NCBI GenBank assembly: GCA_015489175.1
Contig: WGAI01000042.1
Location: 1-34,433, forward strand
Origin: Caldifarciminota bacterium
Lineage (GTDB): Bacteria > Hydrothermota > Hydrothermia > B15-G9
Length of the DNA: 34,433 nt
Reading direction: 5' to 3'
A model generated the notes under the pieces. That model was not told where the DNA came from. It was given only the letters and a program-made list of their open reading frames with translations, and ran no database searches. Shown here piece by piece: positions 1 through 7,504 of this stretch (positions are counted from its first letter, which is position 1; every line of letters begins with the position of its first letter). The position numbers were made by a program, and so were the translations under genes.

Positions 1-1
1 G

Positions 2-241
2 ACCCGTTCCACCAACATCATGTTCGCTCTTCCTCACAGGGCTAATGTGAGACTTGATGTTTACGACGCTTCTGGTCGTCTGATAAACACGCTTGCGGAC
101 GGCGTCTATAAGGCTGGCTATCACAAGATCGCATGGGACGGCACCGACGCTAACGGATACAGGCTGCCGGCAGGCGTTTACATCTACCGTCTGAAAGCGG
201 ACAATTTCGTGGCTACCAGAAAACTGGTCATCCTGAAGTGA
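2..241 (+). CDS. C-terminal fragment of a secreted protein with FlgD-like/Por-type tail
   Basis: This is the last 79 codons of a gene that begins left of the window; the open frame runs to its first complete codon at position 2. The visible part resembles the FlgD-like Ig fold used as a C-terminal tail on secreted proteins of FCB-type and candidate-phylum bacteria. It opens with an STNIMFALP-like strand, followed by VRLDVYDASGR, the turn GxYKAGYHKIAWDGTDANG, LPAGVYIYRLKA, and a final strand ending RKLVILK. In known relatives this tail can act as a type IX-like sorting domain or simply as an Ig domain, and the fragment does not decide between them. The catalytic or binding part of the protein is outside the window. 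A strong terminator follows 22 bases after the stop. Confidence 0.85.
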   Translation, partial: TRSTNIMFALPHRANVRLDVYDASGRLINTLADGVYKAGYHKIAWDGTDANGYRLPAGVYIYRLKADNFVATRKLVILK

Positions 242-263
242 TTTCCTTCTGCTTCAGGCTCTT

Positions 264-291
264 ACGGGGGGCGTAAGCCCCCCGTTTTTTT
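264..291 (+). terminator. Rho-independent terminator
   Basis: A perfect 9-bp stem (ACGGGGGGC at 264-272 with GCCCCCCGT at 277-285) closes a GTAA tetraloop. A run of seven T residues follows at 285-291. It ends the transcript of the secreted-protein gene and separates it from the serine genes. Confidence 0.95.
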
Positions 292-351
292 ATTTTTCCA
301 CCTGCGCGATAACCCGGTTTAAATGTTTTCCTGTAAGAACCCCACAGTTTA

Positions 352-360
352 TGATATAAT
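352..360 (+). promoter_or_regulatory. Extended -10 promoter for the serine genes
   Basis: TG at 352-353, one base, then TATAAT at 355-360 form an extended -10 element. No good -35 is visible at the usual distance, which an extended -10 can compensate for. The expected transcript start is near 367, about 34 bases before the GTG start at 401. An in-frame ATG at 323 lies upstream of this promoter and is therefore unlikely to be the gene's start. Confidence 0.55.
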
Positions 361-400
361 TTGCATTAAAATTTCAAATTTGAAAAACTGGAGGTGCAAG

Positions 401-1477
401 GTGCATAAAAAACTGTTCATACCCGGGCCCACTGAGGTGAGCCATGATGTGCTGATCGCTCAGGCCCGTGAGCCTATGATAGGCCACAGGATGAAGGCAT
501 TTTCGGACCTATACCACCGCATCGTCACTACACTTGAGGAGATTTTCGCCACCAAATCCCATGCTATGGTTTTCACATCATCCGCAACCGGTGTCATGGA
601 AGGCACTTTGAGGAATGTGGTTAACAAGAACTACCTCTCCACAGTGAATGGTGCGTTTTCTGAGCGCTGGTTCAAAATAGGTCTTGTGAACGGCAAGGAA
701 GGCGAGAAGATAGAGGTCGATTGGGGGAAAGCTATCAAGCCCGAGATGGTGGCGGATGCGTTGAAGAAGAAACACTATGAGGCTGTGCTTGTTACTTACA
801 ACGAGACATCGACCGGCGTGATGAACCCGCTGAAAGACATAGCTGAAGTTGTTCACGACCTCTCGCCCGATACTCTCGTGCTTGTGGATGCTGTGAGTGC
901 TCTCGGCGGTGCACCTGTGGATATTGATGGCTGGGGCGTGGATGTGATCCTCGCATCGGTTCAGAAATGTTTTGCGTTGCCGCCCGGCCTGACGGTCGCC
1001 TTTGTCAGCGATAAAGCGCTCGAAAAAGCGAAAAATGTGGAGAACAGAGGCTACTATTTCGATTTCTTGCTCATGATGAAGTATTGGGAGACCAGAAACT
1101 TCCAGACGCCAGCCACTCCGGCAATATCTTTGATGTGGGCGCTTGATCATCAGTTGCAGAAAATGAAGGCCGAGACACTTGAGAAGCGGTATGAACGGCA
1201 CGCTGAGATGGCACAGATGGCTCGAAATTGGGCCAGGGAGAGGTTCGCCCTCTTCGCAGAGCCCGGCTACGAGTCGCTCACTGTGACGACGGTGGTCAAT
1301 ACCAGAAATGTTGACATCGTGAAGCTTAACGAAGAGCTTGGAAGGAGGGGCTTTGCAATTTCAAACGGCTACGGGAAGCTGAAAAATCAGACATTCCGCA
1401 TCGGACACATGGGCGATTTAACTACAGGTGACCTTAAGTCCCTGCTTGCAAACATAGATGAAATCATAGGAGCATAA
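401..1477 (+). CDS. PLP-dependent class V aminotransferase (probable phosphoserine/serine-type)
   Basis: This 358-residue fold-type I PLP enzyme belongs to the class V group that includes serine-glyoxylate, alanine-glyoxylate and archaeal-type phosphoserine aminotransferases. Visible signatures are IPGPTEV at residues 7-13, GHR in the substrate loop, TSSATGVMEG (cofactor phosphate loop), ETSTGVMNP, the VDAVSALGG segment carrying the cofactor-contacting Asp, and SVQKCF with the Schiff-base lysine at about K189. The GTG start at 401 is preferred because GGAGG lies 6 bases upstream. A further upstream ATG at 323 has no such site and precedes the promoter. The gene ends 2 bases before serA, whose ribosome binding site lies inside this gene's last codons. 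Cotranscription with serA makes 3-phosphohydroxypyruvate the likely amino acceptor, but sequence alone cannot exclude glyoxylate or pyruvate. Confidence 0.9.
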   Translation: MHKKLFIPGPTEVSHDVLIAQAREPMIGHRMKAFSDLYHRIVTTLEEIFATKSHAMVFTSSATGVMEGTLRNVVNKNYLSTVNGAFSERWFKIGLVNGKEGEKIEVDWGKAIKPEMVADALKKKHYEAVLVTYNETSTGVMNPLKDIAEVVHDLSPDTLVLVDAVSALGGAPVDIDGWGVDVILASVQKCFALPPGLTVAFVSDKALEKAKNVENRGYYFDFLLMMKYWETRNFQTPATPAISLMWALDHQLQKMKAETLEKRYERHAEMAQMARNWARERFALFAEPGYESLTVTTVVNTRNVDIVKLNEELGRRGFAISNGYGKLKNQTFRIGHMGDLTTGDLKSLLANIDEIIGA

Positions 1478-1479
1478 CC

Positions 1480-2385
1480 ATGTTCAAGGTCTTGATCACG
1501 GATCCCATAGCGCCTGAAGGTGTTGAGATATTAAAAGAGGCGGGCTTTCAGGTCGATGAAAGGCCTGAATGGAAAGGCGAGAAGCTCATCGAAAACATCA
1601 AGGGTTATCACGCACTCATAGTCAGGAGTGCCACAAAGGTTACAGCGGATGTGATAGCGGCTGCCGACACGCTCAAGGTCATCGGCAGAGCTGGCGTTGG
1701 CCTCGATAACATCGACCTCAAGGCAGCGAAAGAGCATGGAATTGAGGTTTTTAACACGCCCGGTGCCACCGCAATTTCCGTGGCTGAGCTGGCGCTCGGT
1801 TTCATCCTCTCGTGCGCGAGGTGGATACCGATAGCGGATCGCTCGATCAGAGCGGGCAAATGGGAGAAAAAGAGGTTCAAGGGCATCGAGGTGTATGGCA
1901 AGACGCTCGGAATTTTAGGGATAGGCAGGATAGGAACGGAGCTTGCGAAAAGGGCGTCGGCTCTTGGGATGGAGGTTATAGCCTATGACCCGTTCGTGGA
2001 GAAGCATGAGATCGCCCGAATGGTGAGCTTCGACGATGTCCTTTCCAGAGCCGACTTCATCTCCCTCCACCTTCCGCTAACGGAGGACACCTACCACATG
2101 ATTTCGGATAAGGAATTTGAGAAAATGAAGGACGGTGCGGTCATCATCAACGCTGCGCGCGGCGGCGTGGTCGATGAGAATGCTCTTGTTAAGGCTCTCA
2201 GATCGGGCAAACTCAGGTGCGCAGCACTTGATGTCTATGAGCATGAGCCGCCACCTGAAGATTCGCCGCTCAGAGAGATCGAGAATCTCGTCCTCACGCC
2301 ACACATAGGCGCTCAGACCATCGAGGGACAACGCAGATCAGGAGTGGAGATAGCGACGAAAATCAGGGATTTCCTGACGAAATAA
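1480..2385 (+). CDS. serA: D-3-phosphoglycerate dehydrogenase, short form
   Basis: This 301-residue D-isomer 2-hydroxyacid dehydrogenase oxidises 3-phosphoglycerate to 3-phosphohydroxypyruvate, the first step of serine synthesis. The NAD-binding Rossmann motif GIGRIG is at 147-152, and the conserved RAGVGLDNID segment is at 70-79. The catalytic residues appear as R227 (NAARGGVV), E256 (DVYEHEP) and H275 (TPHIGAQT). The protein stops right after the catalytic core, with no ACT domain or intervening domain, so allosteric serine inhibition through an ACT domain is not expected. AGGAG lies 7 bases before the ATG, inside the aminotransferase gene. Other 2-hydroxyacid dehydrogenases share this fold; the aminotransferase neighbour supports SerA. 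The phosphoserine phosphatase gene is not in this window. Confidence 0.9.
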   Translation: MFKVLITDPIAPEGVEILKEAGFQVDERPEWKGEKLIENIKGYHALIVRSATKVTADVIAAADTLKVIGRAGVGLDNIDLKAAKEHGIEVFNTPGATAISVAELALGFILSCARWIPIADRSIRAGKWEKKRFKGIEVYGKTLGILGIGRIGTELAKRASALGMEVIAYDPFVEKHEIARMVSFDDVLSRADFISLHLPLTEDTYHMISDKEFEKMKDGAVIINAARGGVVDENALVKALRSGKLRCAALDVYEHEPPPEDSPLREIENLVLTPHIGAQTIEGQRRSGVEIATKIRDFLTK

Positions 2386-2393
2386 CCTCGTTT

Positions 2394-2410
2394 TTCAGCT
2401 AAAAGCTGAA
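2394..2410. other. Short hairpin between convergent genes
   Basis: TTCAGCT at 2394-2400 and AGCTGAA at 2404-2410 form a 7-bp stem with an AAA loop in the 47-base gap between the convergent serA and yceD genes. Neither side has a clear T-run, so it is at best a weak bidirectional terminator. Confidence 0.3.
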
Positions 2411-2432
2411 GGGTATGGTTGGATGGGGGTTT

Positions 2433-2963
2433 TTATTTCAACTTTGTGGAAATCTCTAACAATTTTTTCCACCTCGCATCGATTTCTGTCTTCTGGTGCA
2501 TGTGTTCGCAGGTTTCGTAATTCCAGTTGACACCACATACCGGACAGAGGCCTTTGCAATCGGGTTTACAGAGCGGTTTCATGGGAACGGAAAGGATGAT
2601 GATCTCCCTTACAAGTGGCTTTATATCAAGCTCTTCAGTGGCGTAATACATCGTGAAGATGTCTTCTTCGGCGAGCGATTTTTCCTCGATAACCTCCTCC
2701 TTGCCTGCCTTTAAATAATAGGTAACTTTTTCATCGAACTTGCGGTCGAATTCCTCGAGGCAGCGTGAACATGTCAACCTGAGCGTGTAGCTGGCTTCGA
2801 GTGTCAGCTTGACATTGTTTTTGCTTTTGATTGCAACGATGTGCGTTTCCACATCGCTGTTGAGTGTGAAATCACGGCCTTTGCCGAGTCCAAGCTCAGC
2901 TGCCGAGTATGTGCGCCAGAACTCATTCCGACCCGGTTTGAGCTTCTCAAGATTGAGGATCAT
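2433..2963 (-). CDS. yceD: DUF177 / YceD family protein
   Basis: This 176-residue protein belongs to the DUF177 (YceD) family, linked in bacteria and plastids to accumulation of 23S rRNA and large ribosomal subunits. The signature includes LRLTCSRCLEEF at about 61-72 and a cysteine cluster near the C-terminus (C132, C136, C140, C143) that could bind a metal. The ATG at 2963 is chosen because GGAAGGTGAT sits just upstream; the frame stays open 15 codons further without a comparable site. In many bacteria yceD directly precedes rpmF (ribosomal protein L32). Here only 47 bases separate its stop from serA on the other strand, so rpmF is absent. It follows kbl by 79 bases in the same direction and may be cotranscribed with tdh-kbl. 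Confidence 0.88.
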   Translation of the reverse strand: MILNLEKLKPGRNEFWRTYSAAELGLGKGRDFTLNSDVETHIVAIKSKNNVKLTLEASYTLRLTCSRCLEEFDRKFDEKVTYYLKAGKEEVIEEKSLAEEDIFTMYYATEELDIKPLVREIIILSVPMKPLCKPDCKGLCPVCGVNWNYETCEHMHQKTEIDARWKKLLEISTKLK

Positions 2964-3042
2964 AAGTATCACCTTCCGATTAAAGTTAGCGGGATATTTT
3001 AAAGGCAACCCCCTGTATGACCACCCCCTCCGTGCAAAATTA

Positions 3043-4230
3043 TCAGCTGATTACGCCAAGTTTTTTGCCGATCTCCGTGAATTTCTGGATGGCGTAATCG
3101 AGGTCTTTCTTTGTGTGTGTTGCGGAAATCATGACCCTTATGCGGGCTTTGCCCCGTGGAACGGTCGGGTAGGTTATCGCCTGAGCGAATATGTCGGCTT
3201 CCTCAAACAGCATCCTTGAGAAGTCCTGGGCCACCTTCTCGTCATACAGCATAACAGGTGTTATCGGTGTCACGCTCTTGCCCGTGTCGAACCCGGCCTT
3301 CTGCATCTCGGCTTTGAAGTAGTTTGTGTTGTCCCAGAGCTTTTTAACGCGGTCTTCGGAGCGGTTAAGTATTTCGACAGCAGCCAGTGCGGCGGCGACA
3401 TCCGGCGGTGTGGGAGCGCTTGAGAACAGGAATGGTCTCGCCTTCTGCTTCAGAAACTCAACGACTTTGGCAGGCCCAGCGACATAGCCACCGACCACGC
3501 CAAATGCTTTGGATAGAGTCCCGACCTCCACATCGACGCGGCCATGAAGGCCATAGTGGTCAACAATCCCGCGGCCGCCACGACCGAGAACGCCCTCGCC
3601 ATGAGCGTCGTCCACCATCACCATTGCACCATACTTCTCAGCGACCTCGACGATCTTGTCGAGTGGCGCAATGTCCCCGTCCATGGAGAAAACGCCGTCG
3701 GTTATGATCAGAATCCTGCGTGCCGACGGGGCATGCTCCGCAAGCTGTTTGTCCAGATCTTCAACATCCAAGTGCTTGTAGATAACGCGCTTCGCCTTTG
3801 AAAGACGGACGCCGTCGATGATGGATGCGTGGTTGAGCTCATCGGAAACTATGAGGTCTTCGGGAGACGGCACGAGCGCAGGGATGGTGCCGAGGTTGGC
3901 GTTAAAACCGCTCTGATACAGGATGGCGGCTTCTGCTCCTTTGAATTCGGCAAGCCTTTTCTCTAATTCCACATGGAGTTTCATTGTGCCGGCAATGGTT
4001 CTGACGGCGGCTGGGCCAACGCCGTATTCGTCAATGGCCTTTTTCGCAGCCTCTTTGAGCTCAGGATCATCTGCAAATCCGAGGTAGTTGTTGGAGCACA
4101 TGTTAAGCACTTTCTTCCCATCAACCACTATCCATGCGCCCTGAGGGCTCTCGATCGTGCGGATGGTGATGTAAAGGCCCTTTTCCTTCGCCTCTCGCAG
4201 CTCTTCATCAATAAAATCAAGCTTTCCCAT
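3043..4230 (-). CDS. kbl: Glycine C-acetyltransferase (2-amino-3-ketobutyrate CoA ligase)
   Basis: This 395-residue alpha-oxoamine synthase uses PLP to cleave 2-amino-3-ketobutyrate with CoA into glycine and acetyl-CoA. Characteristic elements are [13 protein letters not shown], the GSGF-like YQSGFNAN segment, [11 protein letters not shown], the PLP-contacting [11 protein letters not shown] (about 206-216), and [13 protein letters not shown] with the Schiff-base lysine at about K241. The ATG at 4230 has AGGAGG 6 bases upstream; the adjacent in-frame GTG at 4233 would leave only 3 bases. It lies 35 bases after tdh, the enzyme that makes its unstable substrate, which supports KBL over the related 8-amino-7-oxononanoate synthase and serine palmitoyltransferase. 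Confidence 0.95.
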   Translation of the reverse strand: MGKLDFIDEELREAKEKGLYITIRTIESPQGAWIVVDGKKVLNMCSNNYLGFADDPELKEAAKKAIDEYGVGPAAVRTIAGTMKLHVELEKRLAEFKGAEAAILYQSGFNANLGTIPALVPSPEDLIVSDELNHASIIDGVRLSKAKRVIYKHLDVEDLDKQLAEHAPSARRILIITDGVFSMDGDIAPLDKIVEVAEKYGAMVMVDDAHGEGVLGRGGRGIVDHYGLHGRVDVEVGTLSKAFGVVGGYVAGPAKVVEFLKQKARPFLFSSAPTPPDVAAALAAVEILNRSEDRVKKLWDNTNYFKAEMQKAGFDTGKSVTPITPVMLYDEKVAQDFSRMLFEEADIFAQAITYPTVPRGKARIRVMISATHTKKDLDYAIQKFTEIGKKLGVIS

Positions 4231-4265
4231 CACAAACCTCCTTTTGGATTGTTTTTTTTACCTTT

Positions 4266-5315
4266 CTACTCCGTTGATTCGGGATACAACACTATCTTTA
4301 CTGCCTTTTTATCCAGAAGCAGATGCATGGCTTCATCAAATTTCTCAAGCGGGAAAGTGTGTGTTATCAACGGTCTGATGTCCACTTTCCCTGATGTCAA
4401 AAGCTCCTGAACCTGATACCAAGTTTTGAACATCAACCTCCCGTTGATACCCTTTATGTTCAGATATTTAAACACAATGTCCTCAGCCAAGTCGATAGTG
4501 ACAGGCTTCGATGGAATGCCGAGAAGTGATACAAAACCATTCTTTCTGACCGATTTGAGCCCCTGATCTATCGCCTGAGGTGCACCTGACATCTCGATAA
4601 ACACATCCACGCCAAGCCCATGAGTGTTGTCAAGAATGAACTCGACTGGATCCATTTCTAACGGGTTTATCACAAAGTCTGCGCCCATCTTCTCGGCGAA
4701 CGAGCGCCTGTATTCGCTCGGCTCCACCGCAAATATCGTTGATGCTCCAGCGGCTCTGGCAACGGCGATTGACATCAATCCGATTGGGCCCAATCCAAAG
4801 ATCGATACGGTTTTGCCTGCAAGGTCGGTGGCAAGTGTTGCATGAACGGCGTTTCCAAATGGTTCCTGAATTGCGGCGACCTCAGGCGGTATTGACCTGT
4901 CCGTTTTCCATGCGTTTTCCTCAGGGATTGAGATGTATTCCGCATAAGCACCATCCACATCAACGCCAAGGATTTTCACATTCTGACAGATGTGTTTCTG
5001 GCCCGTGCGGCAATAATAGCACTTGCCGCAGGCAATGTGTGTTTCAGCAGAAACATAATCGCCGGGTTTGACCATCGTCACATCTCGACCAATTTCCACC
5101 ACTTCACCCACAAATTCATGGCCGAAGATGCGCGGAGGCTTAACGGCATGAGCTGCCCATTCATCCCATTTATAGATATGCACATCTGTGCCGCATATAC
5201 CAACAGCTTTGATCTTTACAAGCACATCGTGAGGACCCACTTTTGGCACAGGAACCCGATTAAGGGAGGCCCCAGGACCGGGCACAGCTTTGAGAATGGC
5301 TTTCATAGTTTCCAA
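4266..5315 (-). CDS. tdh: L-threonine 3-dehydrogenase
   Basis: This 349-residue zinc-dependent medium-chain dehydrogenase oxidises L-threonine to 2-amino-3-ketobutyrate with NAD. The catalytic zinc site is visible as C41 (GICGTDVH), H66-E67 (GHEF) and E151 (QEPFGNAVH). The structural zinc site has four cysteines at about 96, 99, 102 and 110. The nucleotide-binding motif GLGPIG is at 174-179. The start appears to be TTG at 5315: AGGAGG lies 7 bases before it, whereas the first ATG (5306) would be 16 bases away. The gene leads directly into kbl, giving the standard two-step threonine-to-glycine route. Confidence 0.95.
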   Translation of the reverse strand: METMKAILKAVPGPGASLNRVPVPKVGPHDVLVKIKAVGICGTDVHIYKWDEWAAHAVKPPRIFGHEFVGEVVEIGRDVTMVKPGDYVSAETHIACGKCYYCRTGQKHICQNVKILGVDVDGAYAEYISIPEENAWKTDRSIPPEVAAIQEPFGNAVHATLATDLAGKTVSIFGLGPIGLMSIAVARAAGASTIFAVEPSEYRRSFAEKMGADFVINPLEMDPVEFILDNTHGLGVDVFIEMSGAPQAIDQGLKSVRKNGFVSLLGIPSKPVTIDLAEDIVFKYLNIKGINGRLMFKTWYQVQELLTSGKVDIRPLITHTFPLEKFDEAMHLLLDKKAVKIVLYPESTE

Positions 5316-5340
5316 TTTTGAACCTCCTTCTTTGCATCGA

Positions 5341-5370
5341 ATGATAAACCTGAGATTTCTTTGAAGTCAA
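5341..5370 (-). promoter_or_regulatory. Probable promoter of tdh-kbl-yceD
   Basis: Read on the minus strand, TTGACT (5370-5365), an 18-bp spacer and TATCAT (5346-5341) form a sigma-70-like promoter. The predicted start near 5334 leaves a leader of about 20 bases before the TTG start of tdh, just enough to include its AGGAGG. Confidence 0.5.
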
Positions 5371-5597
5371 GCGTTAAATCCGTTGTCACATCAGCAATTT
5401 GGGCATTTACATATTAAACACATATTGTTGTTTTAAATTTCTCATGTCTTTTCGAGAGTCATTCATTTTGTCCCGAAGTGCCTTAAAATTATTTGTATTG
5501 CATAAAACTTTAAAATCACTTCAATTTTAGAGTTAGTGTGTTATCCAAAAAGAAACAGTAAAAATTTTTATACTTTTACAGTGAACTATTTTTTAGA

Positions 5598-5637
5598 TTG
5601 GTTAATAACCGTTAATGGATGTATTCTGCCGTTAATG
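5598..5637 (+). promoter_or_regulatory. Candidate LytTR-type regulator binding site (direct repeats)
   Basis: The 9-mer CCGTTAATG occurs twice, at 5609-5617 and 5629-5637, with exactly 20 bp between starts. In the register of the LytTR-family consensus [TA][AC][CA]GTTN[AG][TG], ACCGTTAAT at 5608-5616 matches 9 of 9 and GCCGTTAAT at 5628-5636 matches 8 of 9, with an 11-bp gap (12-13 bp is usual). A third GTTAAT lies at 5601, one helical turn upstream. The site ends 9 bases before a TTGACA element, the usual place for an activator. The nearest downstream operon encodes a LytTR regulator. The rest of the AT-rich 5371-5597 stretch shows no gene or clear element to me. Confidence 0.7.
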
Positions 5638-5646
5638 TAATTTTCG

Positions 5647-5674
5647 TTGACAGTGGTGCATACGCCATTATTAT
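5647..5674 (+). promoter_or_regulatory. Probable promoter of the sensor/regulator/surface-protein operon
   Basis: A perfect -35 TTGACA (5647-5652), a 16-bp spacer and TATTAT (5669-5674, 5 of 6 to consensus) predict transcription from about 5681. This leaves a leader of about 50 bases before the ATG at 5730. The slightly short spacer and imperfect -10 suit activation from the repeats directly upstream. Confidence 0.6.
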
Positions 5675-5729
5675 CCATAATACTATGATAAACATTGCTA
5701 CTATAGAAATTGCTCACCGGGAGGATAAT

Positions 5730-6755
5730 ATGCATGGAAGGGAATCCAGAAGCAGGGTAAAGATATACTGGAAACCCATAAGGTTTGGGATACTTATGTC
5801 CGTAATACTGACCTTTTTGTGGGCTTTGATTTTTAAAATCATGTCAAACTCATCTATCCTCCTATCAATTACCTTTGGTTTATTGACGGTTGTGTTTTCG
5901 TTCTTATTTACACTATGGATTTCAAAACTTATTCGCACATCCCGTATTGATATGATGGCAATAATTGTTGGAGTTTTTTCTTTGCCGTCGGTTTGGTTGG
6001 CTTATGGAACGTATCTGCTTATCTGTTGGATAAATACAGGCTGTTGGTTCAAAGGAACATCAACAGTTTTCTGGAAGGTAACCGCTATTGGCGGGATTGC
6101 TTCGTTTTTGGGCTCTGTAGGGCTTGGTTCCAATTTTACAAGGATTTACAACGAGTTGAAGAAGAAAAGTGCTAATGTGGAAGCCCAGTTGAGGACTTTG
6201 AAGGACATAATAAATCCACATTATCTTTTCAACATTTTCAGTTCCATACAGGCATACATGTGGCTTGATAAGAACAAAGCGGATAGGATGATAGTTTTGC
6301 TTGCTGATGCTCTTAGATATGTTCTTAAATCGGAAAGAAAAGGTTATGTTCCGATGGCAGAAGAGCTTGAGTATGTTGAGAAGCTTGCCCAGCTCAATAG
6401 CATGCAGGGAGGCAATGAGGATAAGGAAATCGTGATCATAAGGAATGGGGATGAGGATTACCTTATTCCACCGTTTGGCATTTTTGTTTTTGAGAGATTT
6501 ATGTTGAAATTCGATCAATTCACATCGCTCTTTTCGAGCAGACCTGTGTTATTTGAGGGGAGAAGATCGGGAAATTACTATTTCTTGCGTTATGGCTTTA
6601 GCAGCGATAGTGCCGCTGATGATTGGGTCGATATGGCAAATTTCATTGTAGAAACAGGTAGGAATTTCTGGGCAGGTCATGAGATAAAGTATGAAATAGA
6701 TAAAAAGGCGAGGGAGCTTAGATTATGGCTGCCGCTAAGAAGATCAAAGTCTTAA
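5730..6755 (+). CDS. LytS/YehU-type membrane sensor with degenerate ATPase domain
   Basis: The N-terminal half of this 341-residue protein has about four hydrophobic segments (roughly residues 14-125). The C-terminal half resembles the His_kinase/HATPase arrangement of LytS-type sensors. The phosphoacceptor box INPHYLFNIFSSI is intact, with the histidine at about H164, followed by LADALRYVL and a VPMAEELEYVEKL segment typical of the family. The ATP-binding part is not typical. The N-box usually reading ENAIKHG reads ERFMLKF (about 255-261), no DNGxG box is visible, and the glycine-rich lid is missing, although the final LRLWLPL strand is kept. It is therefore probably a pseudokinase or a strongly altered kinase. 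The ATG at 5730 has GGGAGG 5 bases upstream and lies downstream of the promoter. The gene overlaps the regulator gene by 31 bases. Confidence 0.8.
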   Translation: MHGRESRSRVKIYWKPIRFGILMSVILTFLWALIFKIMSNSSILLSITFGLLTVVFSFLFTLWISKLIRTSRIDMMAIIVGVFSLPSVWLAYGTYLLICWINTGCWFKGTSTVFWKVTAIGGIASFLGSVGLGSNFTRIYNELKKKSANVEAQLRTLKDIINPHYLFNIFSSIQAYMWLDKNKADRMIVLLADALRYVLKSERKGYVPMAEELEYVEKLAQLNSMQGGNEDKEIVIIRNGDEDYLIPPFGIFVFERFMLKFDQFTSLFSSRPVLFEGRRSGNYYFLRYGFSSDSAADDWVDMANFIVETGRNFWAGHEIKYEIDKKARELRLWLPLRRSKS

Positions 6756-7498
6756 TCGCAGAGGATGACAGGCCAACTCGTGAGTATCTTGAGAGGCTGC
6801 TCAAGGAGATGGAAGATATTGAAGTGGTGGCCTCTGTATCCAATGGCAAAGAGGCTTATGAGGCTGTCAAAAAATATAATCCAGATCTCCTTGTTCTTGA
6901 CATCGAGATGCCTTTTCTGAACGCATTTGAACTCCTTGAGCGATTGGACTCGCCTCCGCCTGTCGTTTTTGTGACGGCTTACGATGAGTATGCAGTTCGA
7001 GCATTTGAAGTAAATGCAATAGATTATGTTTTAAAGCCTATTCAAAAAGAGCGTTTGAGGATGGCGATCGATAAGGCATTCGAGCGAGTTTCAGATATAG
7101 ACGAATGGAGGTCAGATTTAAGGGATCTAATTGAGAAGTTTCAGCCCAAAAAGATAGTGAAGCTTCCAATAGTTACGCCCACCTCTTTGAAACTCATTCC
7201 GCTCGATGATGTGGTCTGGATAGAGTCGAGTGGTGATTCGAGCATTGCCCACCTGAAAAACGGGGATATGGGGAGGGTGCCCAAAAGGATCGGCGAGGTT
7301 GAGAAGATGTTGCCTTCGTCGAAATTCCTCAGGGTTCATAAGTCGTTTATGGTCAATCTTGTGCACATAGATGAAATTGTGCCGTGGTTTAACGGTGAGT
7401 ATCTTTTAAAGATGTCGGATGGTAGTGAGATAGTTGTGGCGAGAAGACGGGTTAAGGCCCTGAAATCTCGATTTGGACTAACAAAAATGGAGGAGTGA
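6725..7498 (+). CDS. LytTR-family response regulator
   Basis: This 257-residue two-domain regulator has a receiver domain (about 5-120) with the acidic pocket E13-D14-D15, phosphoacceptor D59 (LLVLDIEMP), T84 (VFVTAYDEYA) and K104 (DYVLKPI), all the residues needed for phosphorylation. The C-terminal LytTR DNA-binding domain (about 145-252) shows the family pattern, with VVWIESSGDSS, FLRVHKSFMVNL and LKMSDGSEIVVARRR. It starts inside the sensor gene with AGGGAG 8 bases upstream, so the two are translationally coupled. LytTR proteins bind pairs of 9-bp direct repeats, and such a pair lies upstream of this operon's promoter, pointing to autoregulation. The first surface-protein gene begins 6 bases after the stop. 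Confidence 0.95.
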   Translation: MAAAKKIKVLIAEDDRPTREYLERLLKEMEDIEVVASVSNGKEAYEAVKKYNPDLLVLDIEMPFLNAFELLERLDSPPPVVFVTAYDEYAVRAFEVNAIDYVLKPIQKERLRMAIDKAFERVSDIDEWRSDLRDLIEKFQPKKIVKLPIVTPTSLKLIPLDDVVWIESSGDSSIAHLKNGDMGRVPKRIGEVEKMLPSSKFLRVHKSFMVNLVHIDEIVPWFNGEYLLKMSDGSEIVVARRRVKALKSRFGLTKMEE

Positions 7499-7504
7499 TA
7501 CAGG

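Noticed and set aside
323-400. N-terminal extension of the aminotransferase from the ATG at 323
   Set aside because: It lies upstream of the extended -10 promoter, has no ribosome binding site, and the family's IPGPTEV begins a few residues after GTG 401.
578-1201. Long open frames antisense to the aminotransferase and to P2 (e.g. 9462-10106)
   Set aside because: They lack ribosome binding sites and recognisable domains and lie opposite well-supported genes, so they are shadows.
5619-5729. N-terminal extension of the sensor from the ATG at 5619
   Set aside because: It would begin inside the LytTR repeats and before the promoter; the ATG at 5730 has GGGAGG at proper spacing.
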